Source: Nocardia carnea
GTDB taxonomy: Bacteria > Actinomycetota > Actinomycetes > Mycobacteriales > Mycobacteriaceae
Length of the DNA stretch: 38,294 nt
Direction: 5' to 3'
NCBI RefSeq assembly: GCF_029868325.1
Contig: NZ_JARWNW010000316.1
Span: 1 to 38,294, forward strand
The position numbers and the translations under genes are program-made. Below, piece by piece: positions 7,990 to 16,077 of the stretch. The notes beneath the pieces were generated by a model, which was not told where the DNA came from, searched no databases, and saw only the letters and a program-made list of their open reading frames with translations. Each line of letters begins with the position of its first letter. Within the stretch, counting starts at the first letter, position 1.

Positions 7990-8985
7990 TCAGCGGGTGA
8001 GTTTCTCGATCACTGTGTGCACGCCGACGGTGCTGTTGACCATCTGGGTCACGCGGACATCCGCGGCGATGGAGCAGAGGCTGTACGCTTCCTCGGCGTC
8101 GAGTCCCTCGTCCACCAGCCAGTTCACCAGGTCATCCACCGCGTCGTGGGCGGCCTCCTCGAGAGTTGCCCCGAAACCGGTGGAGATGAAGTGAAGTGCC
8201 GTCTCGACGCGGGGCGTGCGCAGCCGGGCCCCCGGTTCCACCGTGAACCGCAGCCGGACATGATCCATGGCGGTTTCGATGGCGGTCTGGTTCACTTCGC
8301 CATCGCCTTGAACCGCGTGGCCGTCGCCGCAGAAGAATCCGGCGCCCTCACGGAAGACCGGCAAGCGGAGACGAGCGCCGACGACCAGTTCGGAGAGGTC
8401 CATATTGCCCCCGAAGGCACCGGGTTCCACGGTGCTGCGCGGGCCGTCTTCGGCGGGGGCCACTCCCATGATGCCCAGGAACGGCTTCAGCGGTACGGTC
8501 ACGTTTCCGCCGAGGGTGGTGGTCATGGATTCGCGGTTCAGGGCGAAGTGGCGGATCATCCCGTCGGGGAAACGGTCGCGCAGGACCCCGCGGCCGCGTG
8601 GGTGTGCCACGACGAGGTTGAATCCGTGGGCTGCCGGTAGAAGTTCCAGGACGTCCACCACCAGTGCGTCGCCGGGGCGGGCCCCGCGTACATGGATGGG
8701 CCCGGTGATCGAGTGCGGGCCGAGGGCCTCGGGGAACTTCTCGCGCAGGCGCGGGAAGTCCTCGATGGCCGTATCCGGGGTCACCTGGTTTCCCCAGTGA
8801 CCCCAGGTGGACAGTGTGACCTCGGCACCGGAGTCCACAGTGAGTACCGGCGGCGCGGCCGCGTCGATGATCCCCACTCGGACGGTGTCCGCTCCGGCTG
8901 GTAGATGATGGACTTGGTGTGCCCCGGGCTCCGTCGGTGCCGTTCTGGCGGCTGTCGACGGTTGCGCGGCCGAGATCCGGTTCAC
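7990..8985 (-). CDS. Acetamidase/formamidase family amidase
   Basis: A 331-residue member of the FmdA/AmdA family, which hydrolyses formamide, acetamide or similar small amides to ammonia and the acid. Family features seen include the early GAEVTLSTWGHWGNQVTPD segment, the GPIHVRGARPGDALVVDVLEL strand region, FLGIMGVAP, GAFGGNMDLSELVVGARLRLPVFREGAGFFCGDGHAVQGDGEV, the most conserved stretch, and a C-terminal ADVRVTQMVNSTVGVHTVI. Its ATG overlaps the ligA stop by 4 bases, so translation is coupled. In this operon it could release ammonia from an amide made upstream, for example formamide from a ring-opened N-heterocycle; that use is inferred. Confidence 0.88.
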   Translation of the reverse strand: MNRISAAQPSTAARTAPTEPGAHQVHHLPAGADTVRVGIIDAAAPPVLTVDSGAEVTLSTWGHWGNQVTPDTAIEDFPRLREKFPEALGPHSITGPIHVRGARPGDALVVDVLELLPAAHGFNLVVAHPRGRGVLRDRFPDGMIRHFALNRESMTTTLGGNVTVPLKPFLGIMGVAPAEDGPRSTVEPGAFGGNMDLSELVVGARLRLPVFREGAGFFCGDGHAVQGDGEVNQTAIETAMDHVRLRFTVEPGARLRTPRVETALHFISTGFGATLEEAAHDAVDDLVNWLVDEGLDAEEAYSLCSIAADVRVTQMVNSTVGVHTVIEKLTR

Positions 8986-9308
8986 CGCCGGCTCGCTTCG
9001 GGCTCGCCCGGTGCCGGCTCCCGGCGAATCGATGCCAGCAGCATCTGCACCGCGCTGGTAGCGCCGGACTTGTTGTTGGCGAAAAGGATTCGAGCGAACT
9101 GCGCCCCCAGGTACGGGTGGAAGCCCATGTCGTAGAGGGCACGGAAGTCCCGCTGTTCGATCGCCGTGCGCTCGGCGGGTGTCAGATCGTATCGGTCGAG
9201 GACAGCGGACTGGTTCTCCTCGAAATCCCGGCGCAGATCAGCGTTCCATTTGAGATCCTGCACCAGATCATGGGAAACCAGGGCCCGGTTGATGTTCTCC
9301 AGACTCAT
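8982..9308 (-). CDS. Extradiol dioxygenase small (LigA-type) subunit
   Basis: A 108-residue protein with the helical LigA fold, the small subunit of protocatechuate 4,5-dioxygenase-type enzymes. The signature region is FRALYDMGFHPYLGAQFARILFANN (about residues 63-87); LTPAERTAIEQRDF just before it is also typical. The subunit covers the active site of the LigB partner and helps shape substrate choice. I chose the ATG at 9308, preceded by GGAGGAGC. It overlaps the ligB stop by 4 bases and the amidase start by 4 bases, so the three are made in step. The order here is large subunit first, the reverse of the classic ligAB. Confidence 0.87.
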   Translation of the reverse strand: MSLENINRALVSHDLVQDLKWNADLRRDFEENQSAVLDRYDLTPAERTAIEQRDFRALYDMGFHPYLGAQFARILFANNKSGATSAVQMLLASIRREPAPGEPEASRR

Positions 9309-10186
9309 GACCGCTCCTCCTGGTGGGCCGCAGGTTTCGATGTCATATCCCAGCTGACGGCCCCGATACCGCAGCGCCACTGGTCCCATGCGGTGTATCC
9401 GAGTACGTCGCAGAACCGCTCACCGATCGCGCCCATGACCAGGATCCAGCTGAGCAGTTCCTCGGTCCCACCGGTACCGGCCTGCGCCAGGCGATCCGGG
9501 GTGACGTCGGCCAGCACCTTGTCGTGATCGCCGTTGGCCAGCAGCCCGAGGAACCACTTGTCGAAGTCTTCGTCGATCCAGAAGTCCCGTACGCCGCCCG
9601 GCTCGTGGCTCATGCCGCCGGTGGCGAACAGTCCGACGCGGAGATCGGCCGGCAGATCGTTCTCGATAACGTCCGCCAGCTGTCGCCCGATCTCATAACA
9701 GCGGTGCTGGTCCGGAAAAGGGGGAACCGTGACGTTCTGGAGGATGGGGATGATCGCGACGCCGCTGGCTTCGATCTCGGTCTTGACCACCGGAACCGAG
9801 ATATTGTCGTCGAAATTGAGGTTCTCCCGGGTCGCGGAAACACGTATGCCCCGTCGATTCAGGCCGTTGAAGATCGTCGCCGCGATATCGGGCCGGCCCG
9901 GGACGGCGTATTCGCCGCAGCCCAGCCAGTCCTTGAAGAATTCGGCCGGACCGCGATGTTCCGGTGCCATACCGATCAGGAAATCGGGGTACTCGCGAAT
10001 CCGGTTGTTGGCCATATGGTCGTTGGCCACCATGATGATCACATCGAGGTCGGCTTCGCGAATTTGCTTCGCAATGGATCCGTATGCCGACGACACGACT
10101 TTTTGCGACTCTGCCGGAGCCTGGTCGAACATGCCGATCAGTCCCGGAGCGTGGCTGGCAGCCACCGCGAATGCGGTCGTAGCCAT
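9305..10186 (-). CDS. Class III extradiol ring-cleavage dioxygenase, LigB-type catalytic subunit
   Basis: A 293-residue catalytic subunit of a non-heme Fe(II) dioxygenase that opens catechol-like rings next to the hydroxyls. Residues matching the LigB active site are visible: His12 (ASHAP), His57 (NDH) and Glu242 (GTEELL) as iron ligands, and His194 (GMSHEPGG) as the catalytic base. The start is the ATG at 10186 (MATTAFAVAASHAP); the frame continues upstream but nothing there looks like protein, and AGGAG lies 6 bases upstream. The substrate is not readable: protocatechuate, gallate, aminophenols and dihydroxypyridines all go to this superfamily. The hydantoinase genes upstream and the amidase gene downstream hint at a nitrogen-containing ring. 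Confidence 0.9.
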   Translation of the reverse strand: MATTAFAVAASHAPGLIGMFDQAPAESQKVVSSAYGSIAKQIREADLDVIIMVANDHMANNRIREYPDFLIGMAPEHRGPAEFFKDWLGCGEYAVPGRPDIAATIFNGLNRRGIRVSATRENLNFDDNISVPVVKTEIEASGVAIIPILQNVTVPPFPDQHRCYEIGRQLADVIENDLPADLRVGLFATGGMSHEPGGVRDFWIDEDFDKWFLGLLANGDHDKVLADVTPDRLAQAGTGGTEELLSWILVMGAIGERFCDVLGYTAWDQWRCGIGAVSWDMTSKPAAHQEERS

Positions 10187-10262
10187 GGTGATACTCCTTT
10201 GTTGGATACGTTGATTCGTCCGCGTGGGTAACTCGCGCCCGCGCCCTCGAGCGGGACAAATA

Positions 10263-12017
10263 TCAGCGAGTGGCGGCGCGAAGACTCCGGGTTTTGTCCG
10301 GGCGGATTTCCAGAGTGTCCGGATCGATGTCCACGCCGTAGATCGTGCGCGCGGCGTCGACGGACACGACACCTTCGCGGACATCACGCAGCACCAGTTC
10401 CGCGTCACGCTGATACGGGTCGCCGAACCCACCGCCACCGCTGGAGATGACTTCGAAGACATCGCCCTCGTTGAGCGTGTAGAAGGAATTGGTGCCGATC
10501 TCGACGGGCTCGGCCGCACCGCGGGTCAACGTGAGTTTCTGCACGATGCCGGGCCGCCCACCGAGGATTCCCACCGGCGCGGTCTCCGGCATGAATCCGC
10601 TGCCGTAGGTGGCACACGCGATATCGCCGGCCTGCACCCGCCACCGGTAACGCACACCCAATCCGCCGCGCCACTGGCCACCGCCCGCGCTGTCGGGAAG
10701 ATACTCGAGTTCTTCCAGCAGGTAGGGCGTGTCCAGTTCGTGGAGTTCGGGGTCCGGGGTGCGCAGTCCGCCCAGCGTGTTCGCGGGTGACAGATGGTCC
10801 CAGCCGTCGAATCCCTCGGTCGCGCCGCTGCCGCCCTTGCCCAGGAAGTGCAGGTCGCCGAACGGACGTCCGGTGCGGGAATTGATTCCCGCGGTAGCGG
10901 GAGTGCACCACCGGGCCCAGCCCGCATGGGCGCGGCTCGGTACCGCCCGGGACAGGGCCACCCAGACCGCTGTCGCGATGGCTTCGCAGGTGGGAACCGT
11001 ACAGGCTGCCACAGGAGCTGGATCGCTGGGATTGACGATCGAGCCCACGGGGGCCACCACGTCGATCGGTTCGATGGCGCCGCTGTTGTAGCGGATATCG
11101 GGGTCGATGGATCCGAACAGGGCCAGGTGCGCCGAGGCGACCGTGTTGGCGATCGGACTGTTGATGAAACCTTCGGCCTGCGCGTCACCGGCACTGAAAT
11201 CGAAGGTGAGTTTCTCGCCGTCGACCTTGATTGTCAGGGCGATCCGGTAAGGCCGGCTCTTGTCGATACCGTCGTTGTCCACCAGGGTTTCGGCACTGTA
11301 TTCACCGTCGGGTATCCGGCTGATCTCCGCGCGGACCTGGCGTGCGCTGGCCCGCATCAGCTCGTCGGTGGCTTCGCCGAGGGTTGTTGGGCCGTATTTC
11401 TCCAGCAGTGCGTGCAATCGGCGTTCGCCGATGGCGGTGGCGCCGATCTGACAGTTCAGAACGCTTTCCACGAGTGAGCGCATGCGTACGTTGCCGAGAA
11501 TGAGCTCCCATGCATCCTTGCGGAGTGTGCCCCGGTCGATGATGCGGAGCGGAGGGATACGGATGCCCTCGTCCAGCACGTCCCGGGCACCGGGATTGAA
11601 CCCGACCACGCCGCCGCCGCCGACGTCGGCGTTATGCCCCTTGGTCATTGCCCAGAAGACCAGCTCGCCCTCCCAGAACACCGGCCGGGTGATGGTGATG
11701 TCGGGCAGATGAGAGCCGCCGTTGAACGGGTCGTTGTGGATGAAGACGTCGCCGTCGTGCACATCGTCGCCGAAGAAGTCGGCGACAGCGCGTTGCGCGT
11801 ACGGGGTAGCGCCGCCGATGACGGGAATGTAATGGGTCTGCGCGAGCAGCCGGCAGTCCGCGCTGAAGATGGAGGTGGCGAAATCGCGTGCCTCCACGAA
11901 GATCGGCGAACGCGACGTGCGCAGCATCGTCTGGCCGATCTCATGAGTGATGCCGTCGAGGGCGTTGCCGATCACCGCGACGAGGATCGGGTCGGGGGTG
12001 GTGCGTGTCTGTGTCAT
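10263..12017 (-). CDS. hyuB: Hydantoinase B/oxoprolinase family subunit
   Basis: A 584-residue HyuB-type protein. Typical segments are GITHEIGQTMLRTSRSPIFVEARDFATSIFSADCRLLAQ near the start, then FIHNDPFNGGSHLPDITITRPVF, the long central GWARWCTPATAGINSRTGRPFGD, and GGGGFGDPYQRD near the C-terminus. With HyuA it forms ATP-dependent enzymes such as N-methylhydantoinase, 5-oxoprolinase, or acetone/acetophenone carboxylases; HyuB carries much of the substrate site. It lies 23 bases after hyuA and 76 before ligB. The family splits between ring-opening hydrolysis and carboxylation, and I cannot tell which applies here. Confidence 0.88.
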   Translation of the reverse strand: MTQTRTTPDPILVAVIGNALDGITHEIGQTMLRTSRSPIFVEARDFATSIFSADCRLLAQTHYIPVIGGATPYAQRAVADFFGDDVHDGDVFIHNDPFNGGSHLPDITITRPVFWEGELVFWAMTKGHNADVGGGGVVGFNPGARDVLDEGIRIPPLRIIDRGTLRKDAWELILGNVRMRSLVESVLNCQIGATAIGERRLHALLEKYGPTTLGEATDELMRASARQVRAEISRIPDGEYSAETLVDNDGIDKSRPYRIALTIKVDGEKLTFDFSAGDAQAEGFINSPIANTVASAHLALFGSIDPDIRYNSGAIEPIDVVAPVGSIVNPSDPAPVAACTVPTCEAIATAVWVALSRAVPSRAHAGWARWCTPATAGINSRTGRPFGDLHFLGKGGSGATEGFDGWDHLSPANTLGGLRTPDPELHELDTPYLLEELEYLPDSAGGGQWRGGLGVRYRWRVQAGDIACATYGSGFMPETAPVGILGGRPGIVQKLTLTRGAAEPVEIGTNSFYTLNEGDVFEVISSGGGGFGDPYQRDAELVLRDVREGVVSVDAARTIYGVDIDPDTLEIRPDKTRSLRAATR

Positions 12018-12040
12018 CTGCGGTCGTCCTTTCAGTCCGG

Positions 12041-14122
12041 TCAGCTGGCCGGTTCGATGACGTAGGTTCCCTGAGCGTCGACCGTCATGGCGTAGCCCTC
12101 GATGAGAACGACAGTGGTCGTGGGCTGTTCTACGATGGCCGGGCCGAGGATGCGGTTATCGCGCCGCAAGGCGAGCCCGTCGTAGACATCCACCGGAATT
12201 CGGGTGCCCGAGAAGATGGCATCCCGCGTGCCCTTGCAGGCGGGAGAGGGGTCCGGGCCTGCGGAAGGTTCTTCGGCGGGAGCAGGCTTGGTGGTCCGGC
12301 CGAGTGCGGTCAGCCGCAGGTTGATCAGCTCTGTGGCCTCTCCGGGCATCGAGTAGCCGTTCAGCGCCTCATGCTTTTCTTCGAAATCGGTGATGAGTTG
12401 TTCGAGCGCCGCCGGCTTCAACTCGCCGTCGAACTCCACAGCGACCTCGATTTCGTCGAACTGTCCGATATAGCGCATATCGGCGGTGAAGTTCAGGTCG
12501 ATCGCGTCGGGCGATACGTTTTCCGAGCGCAGCGTCGTGATCGCTTCGTCCCGCATCTCCCGGTACACCTCGCTGACCCGGCTCAGGTCCAGGGAGTCCA
12601 TATCGGCGACGAAGGTTCGCGCGTACATATGCTTGAGATCGGTCAGCAAGGTACCGACGGCGCAGAACACCGAAGATTCCCGGGGCACGATAATGCGGCT
12701 GATGCCCAGTTCCTGGGCGATCGGTACCGCATGAATCGGTCCCGCACCACCGGCCACGACGAGGGTGAATTCGCGGGGATCGAGTCCGCGCTTGACCGAT
12801 ACCGCGTTGACGGCCTCGGCCATGGTCGCGTTGACCACGCGGTAGATACCTTCGACGGCTTCCGGCACCGACAGCCCCAACGGCCTGGCAACCTTGTCCT
12901 CGACAGCCTTGCGGGCAGCTTCGACGTCCAGGGTGAAAGCACCGTCTCCGAACAGGTCCGGGTTGAGGTAGCCCATGAGCAGATCGGCGTCGGTGGTCGT
13001 GGGGTTCTCGCCACCGCGGCCGTAGCAGGCGGGACCGGGGGTGGCGGTGGCGCTCTGCGGGCCGACGCGCAGAATACCCCCTGAGTCCACCCACACCAGA
13101 GAGCCGCCGCCGGCGCCGACGGTATGAATATCGAGCATCGGCAGCGCCACCCGGTATCCGCCGATTTCACTGTCGCTGGTGAGCAAGGGTTCACCGCCCC
13201 GGACCAGCGCCACATCGAAACTGGTCCCGCCCATGTCCACGGTGATGACATCCTCGGAGCCGTGGCGCCGGGCGTACTGCAGGGCAGCCTCCGGCGCGGC
13301 CGCCGGACCGGACATCAGTGCGTTGACGGCCATCTCGCTGGCGATCTCGGGTGACATCACACCGCCGTTGGACTGGACGATGAGCAGGGTACCGCCGAAA
13401 CCCCGGTCGGCCAATTGGCGCTTGATATTGGCCAGGTAATTCTGCAGTTTGGGGCCTACGAAAGCGTTCAAGGCCGTGGTGCTGTGGCGTTCGTAGGCCC
13501 GGATCTGCGGCAGCACCTCATGCGACATCGTGACGAAGACACCGGGCAGCTCGGCGCGCAAGATTTCCGCGGTCCGCTGCTCATGGGACGGATCCAGGAA
13601 CGACCAGAGATACGAGATCGCCACGGCTTCGACGCCCTGGTCCCGGAACAGCCGTGCCGCGGCCTTCACATCTTCCTCGTGCAGCGCCACGAGCTCATTG
13701 CCCGCGACATCGATGCGTTCACGCACCGTGGCGACGAGGTCGCGGGGGACCAGCGGAACGGGCGGCGCGTACTTCGAATCGTTCTGCCGGTCGCGGATAC
13801 CGCGGCGCATATTCAGCAGATCGCGGAATCCGCGCGTGGTTACGAAACCAGTTTTCGCGCCCTGACGGGTCAGCACGGCATTTGTCGCGATCGTTGTCCC
13901 ATGCACAATTGTGGACACCCCGCCGAGGAATTCCTCCAGCGATTCACCGATGGCATCCGCCGCCTTGGTCAGCCCGTTCAGCAGGCCCTCGGAGGGATCG
14001 TGGGGCGTGGTGGGCGACTTGTATATTCGGCCTGCCCCTGTCCCTTCGACCACGAAGAGGTCCGTGAAGGTACCGCCGATATCAATTCCGACGCGGCGAC
14101 CGGTTGTACTTTTTGCATTCAT
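12041..14122 (-). CDS. hyuA: Hydantoinase A/oxoprolinase family subunit (ATP-binding)
   Basis: A 693-residue protein of the actin-like ATPase fold. The phosphate loops are clear: GIDIGGTFTDLFVVE at the N-terminus, HGTTIATNAVLTRQGAKTGFVTTRGFRD, and DMGGTSFDVALVRGG in the middle, followed by GAGGGSLVWVDSGGILRVGPQSA and GPACYGRGG. Family members phosphorylate the substrate or carbonyl oxygen with ATP so that the HyuB partner can open or carboxylate it. I chose the ATG at 14122 with GAAGAGG 8 bases upstream; the ATG at 14143 would overlap that site. It is the first enzyme gene of the catabolic operon, after iclR and a 256-base gap holding a 17-bp palindrome. Confidence 0.9.
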   Translation of the reverse strand: MNAKSTTGRRVGIDIGGTFTDLFVVEGTGAGRIYKSPTTPHDPSEGLLNGLTKAADAIGESLEEFLGGVSTIVHGTTIATNAVLTRQGAKTGFVTTRGFRDLLNMRRGIRDRQNDSKYAPPVPLVPRDLVATVRERIDVAGNELVALHEEDVKAAARLFRDQGVEAVAISYLWSFLDPSHEQRTAEILRAELPGVFVTMSHEVLPQIRAYERHSTTALNAFVGPKLQNYLANIKRQLADRGFGGTLLIVQSNGGVMSPEIASEMAVNALMSGPAAAPEAALQYARRHGSEDVITVDMGGTSFDVALVRGGEPLLTSDSEIGGYRVALPMLDIHTVGAGGGSLVWVDSGGILRVGPQSATATPGPACYGRGGENPTTTDADLLMGYLNPDLFGDGAFTLDVEAARKAVEDKVARPLGLSVPEAVEGIYRVVNATMAEAVNAVSVKRGLDPREFTLVVAGGAGPIHAVPIAQELGISRIIVPRESSVFCAVGTLLTDLKHMYARTFVADMDSLDLSRVSEVYREMRDEAITTLRSENVSPDAIDLNFTADMRYIGQFDEIEVAVEFDGELKPAALEQLITDFEEKHEALNGYSMPGEATELINLRLTALGRTTKPAPAEEPSAGPDPSPACKGTRDAIFSGTRIPVDVYDGLALRRDNRILGPAIVEQPTTTVVLIEGYAMTVDAQGTYVIEPAS

Positions 14123-14301
14123 AATCGAAGCCTCTTCGTGCATTGATCAACGAGAAACGATTCGGCATGAAGAAAGCGCAGCAGCGTTCTTTACCCGAGG
14201 CAAATCGGAAGATTCATCGGAGGTTCAGAAGGAATTCTGCTCAGAAGCGCTTTTTCATGACCTGAATGTAACTCGCTTCACAAAGGAGCTGCAACCGGCC
14301 C

Positions 14302-14318
14302 GTTCGGCTGAGCCGAAC
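14302..14318. promoter_or_regulatory. Palindrome GTTCGGCT-G-AGCCGAAC, candidate IclR operator
   Basis: A perfect 8-1-8 palindrome lies in the only large gap of the catabolic operon, between iclR and hyuA. IclR-type proteins commonly bind short palindromes of this size upstream of the pathway genes they control. A hairpin role is less likely because no T-run follows on the minus strand. Confidence 0.45.
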
Positions 14319-14378
14319 AACGCAGGCCGCGGACGGCATCACCCGGCGAAATATGCCGTCGAGCAGGCCGGTGTGGTC

Positions 14379-15146
14379 CTACGGCCGCGGGCCGTCGGCC
14401 ACCGGAGGTTCCGGGTGGGACAGACGCTGCGCGGCCTCGACTACGGCCAGCGCGTAGCCGGTGCCACGGTCGGACAGGCGGTATTCGAGGAAACTCATGG
14501 TCAAGGCCCAGGTCACATCGCCGTCCTCATTGCTGACCGGCGCCGCGACACTGCACATACCCTCCACCGTCTCCTCCACATCGAGGGCATAACCACGCTC
14601 ACGAACCGCAGCCAGCTCCGACTCCAGTGCCGTCAGGGATCCGATGGAACGTCGCGTGAGACGCGGTAGCCGCTCCTCGCCCGCATACACATTCCGGACT
14701 TCGCCGGGCGGGAGATAACTCAGGAGCACCTTCCCGGCCGCGGTACAGTGCGCCGGCAGCCTTTCTCCCACCCGGGTCAGATCGACCTGGACGCCGGTTC
14801 TGGGCGAGATCTTCTCCAGATAGACGACCTCGCCGCGATAGCGCGACGCCAACTGCACAGTTTCGTCGTATTTCTCGACGAGTCTGCTCATCTCCACCCG
14901 TGCGGGACCGGAGATCTCCGAAGTCATACGCGCCCGCAGCCCCAGCTGGAAGGCCCGCCATCCGAGCCGGTAACGGCCTCGTCCCGTGCGGCGGAGCAGA
15001 CCCAACTCCGTCATGGTCTGCATGTACTCCCACATCGTGGTTTTCGGCAGATTCAGTTCCCGGCAGATTTCACTGACCGTCCATTCGGGAACATCGGAGG
15101 AAAAGAGTGCCAGGATACGCGTGGCTCTTTCCAGACCGTCGATCAC
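14379..15146 (-). CDS. IclR-family regulator of the catabolic operon
   Basis: A 255-residue regulator. The N-terminal winged helix is at about residues 1-65 (GLERATRILALFSSDVPEWTVSEICRELNLPKTTMWEYMQTMTELGLLRRTG). The C-terminal IclR effector domain includes RLPAHCTAAGKVLLSYLPPGEV and GYALDVEETVEGMCSVAAPV. I chose the GTG at 15146 because the helix-turn-helix begins at once, as in relatives; an in-frame ATG at 15275 adds a Cys/Gly-rich stretch unlike the family. A small open frame in another phase overlaps this GTG by one codon, so a frameshift or a coupled leader gene is possible. Its place directly before hyuA suggests it senses the pathway substrate or an intermediate. Confidence 0.82.
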   Translation of the reverse strand: MIDGLERATRILALFSSDVPEWTVSEICRELNLPKTTMWEYMQTMTELGLLRRTGRGRYRLGWRAFQLGLRARMTSEISGPARVEMSRLVEKYDETVQLASRYRGEVVYLEKISPRTGVQVDLTRVGERLPAHCTAAGKVLLSYLPPGEVRNVYAGEERLPRLTRRSIGSLTALESELAAVRERGYALDVEETVEGMCSVAAPVSNEDGDVTWALTMSFLEYRLSDRGTGYALAVVEAAQRLSHPEPPVADGPRP

Positions 15147-15301
15147 AATCGCATCCGCCCGCCGGGCCGTGCCATACCTCGCACAGACAGTCCGCTGCCG
15201 GCCGTGACCACCGCCCCTGCCACCGCCGCAGCATCGTGCGAAGCATCCAGTGCTCCCATCACGGGTTCTCTCCATACTGCCGGAGGGTGTTGCCCACGCA
15301 A
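15143..15301 (-). CDS. Small open frame overlapping the iclR start
   Basis: A 52-codon frame begins at TTG 15301 behind a strong AGGAGG (5 bases upstream) or at ATG 15259 behind GGAGAG. It reads MGALDASHDAAAVAGAVVTAGSGLSVRGMARPGG in its second part and stops inside the GTG start of iclR. The good ribosome-binding site and protein-like composition suggest either a translated leader coupled to iclR or the true N-terminus of the regulator split off by a frameshift near 15150. I do not recognise the peptide. Confidence 0.3.
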   Translation of the reverse strand: MRGQHPPAVWREPVMGALDASHDAAAVAGAVVTAGSGLSVRGMARPGGRMRL

Positions 15302-15537
15302 CATCACCTCCTATTTGTACACACTGTTGGATACAGTCATCGACCACGACAGCGGCCCGGCGGCGCACCGGAACCGGACCTCAGGATGACACTGATGACC
15401 ACCCCTCGGGGGGTCCGAGACCAGGTCGGTGACAGCTGCGAGGCGCCGACCGAGCCCAGAGCTATTCTGGTGAATCGGTCCGGCAGTCGGCCGGAACGGT
15501 GCACCGCCGGCGCCGGTGGCCCCTGGTCCCCTTATTC

Positions 15538-16038
15538 TCACGTAAGTCGGATGCGGACCATCGGAAGCCCTGTACCACGGTCGTCGATAGGCGCACCAAG
15601 GGTGCTCTCGATCGCCGGTTTCATGGTGGCCCAGGCACGAGGATGCCGGGTGACATAGGCGTGCAGCGAAGCCGCCGACTCATCGGGGTTCAGCACGCTC
15701 GCGTGCGCCTCCGCCGGCCGCCGGCCGCCGATCCAGACTCGGACCACGGGGTCGGCACATACATTGCGGAACCACTGGGCACGAGTACCGAAACCGGACA
15801 CCACCACATACGAATCGGGATCCGGGTGGTCGATGACTTCGAGGATGACGTAGCGGCGGGCGCCGGTTTTCCGTCCGGTGTGTTCGAGCATCAGCATGCG
15901 AGAACCGAACAGGAATCCCAGGCGTGCCCGGTACATTCGCACGGGTGCGCGCATGAGCCATCGGATGCGTAGTGCTCGCGATGCTATACCGACCAAGGCG
16001 TCGGCGACCGGAGCCGGAAGAGCCGTAGAGACAGACAT
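15538..16038 (-). CDS. Ddn-like F420-type nitroreductase/quinone-reductase family protein
   Basis: A 166-residue protein of the split-beta-barrel family of mycobacterial Ddn (deazaflavin-dependent nitroreductase). The family pattern is visible: LMLEHTGRKTGARRYVILEVIDHPDPDSYVVVSGFGTRAQWFRNVCADPVVRVWIGGRR. Many members use cofactor F420H2 to reduce quinones or nitroaromatics; some bind other cofactors. It starts 39 bases after the stop of a TetR gene on the same strand, so the two are probably co-transcribed and both repressed by that TetR protein. The upstream part of the protein has a short amphipathic N-terminus, as in Ddn. Confidence 0.85.
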   Translation of the reverse strand: MSVSTALPAPVADALVGIASRALRIRWLMRAPVRMYRARLGFLFGSRMLMLEHTGRKTGARRYVILEVIDHPDPDSYVVVSGFGTRAQWFRNVCADPVVRVWIGGRRPAEAHASVLNPDESAASLHAYVTRHPRAWATMKPAIESTLGAPIDDRGTGLPMVRIRLT

Positions 16039-16077
16039 GGGTACCTCACTCGTGGTGGTGTGGGCGGATCGGGCCGT

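Noticed and set aside
9305..10519. The long form of the LigB frame starting at 10519
   Set aside because: The extra 111 residues overlap hyuB in another frame and have no domain; MATTAFAVAASHAP at 10186 with AGGAG upstream is the family start.
12005..13084. A 359-codon plus-strand frame opposite hyuA and hyuB
   Set aside because: It has low-complexity composition, no start signal and lies wholly over two well-supported genes.
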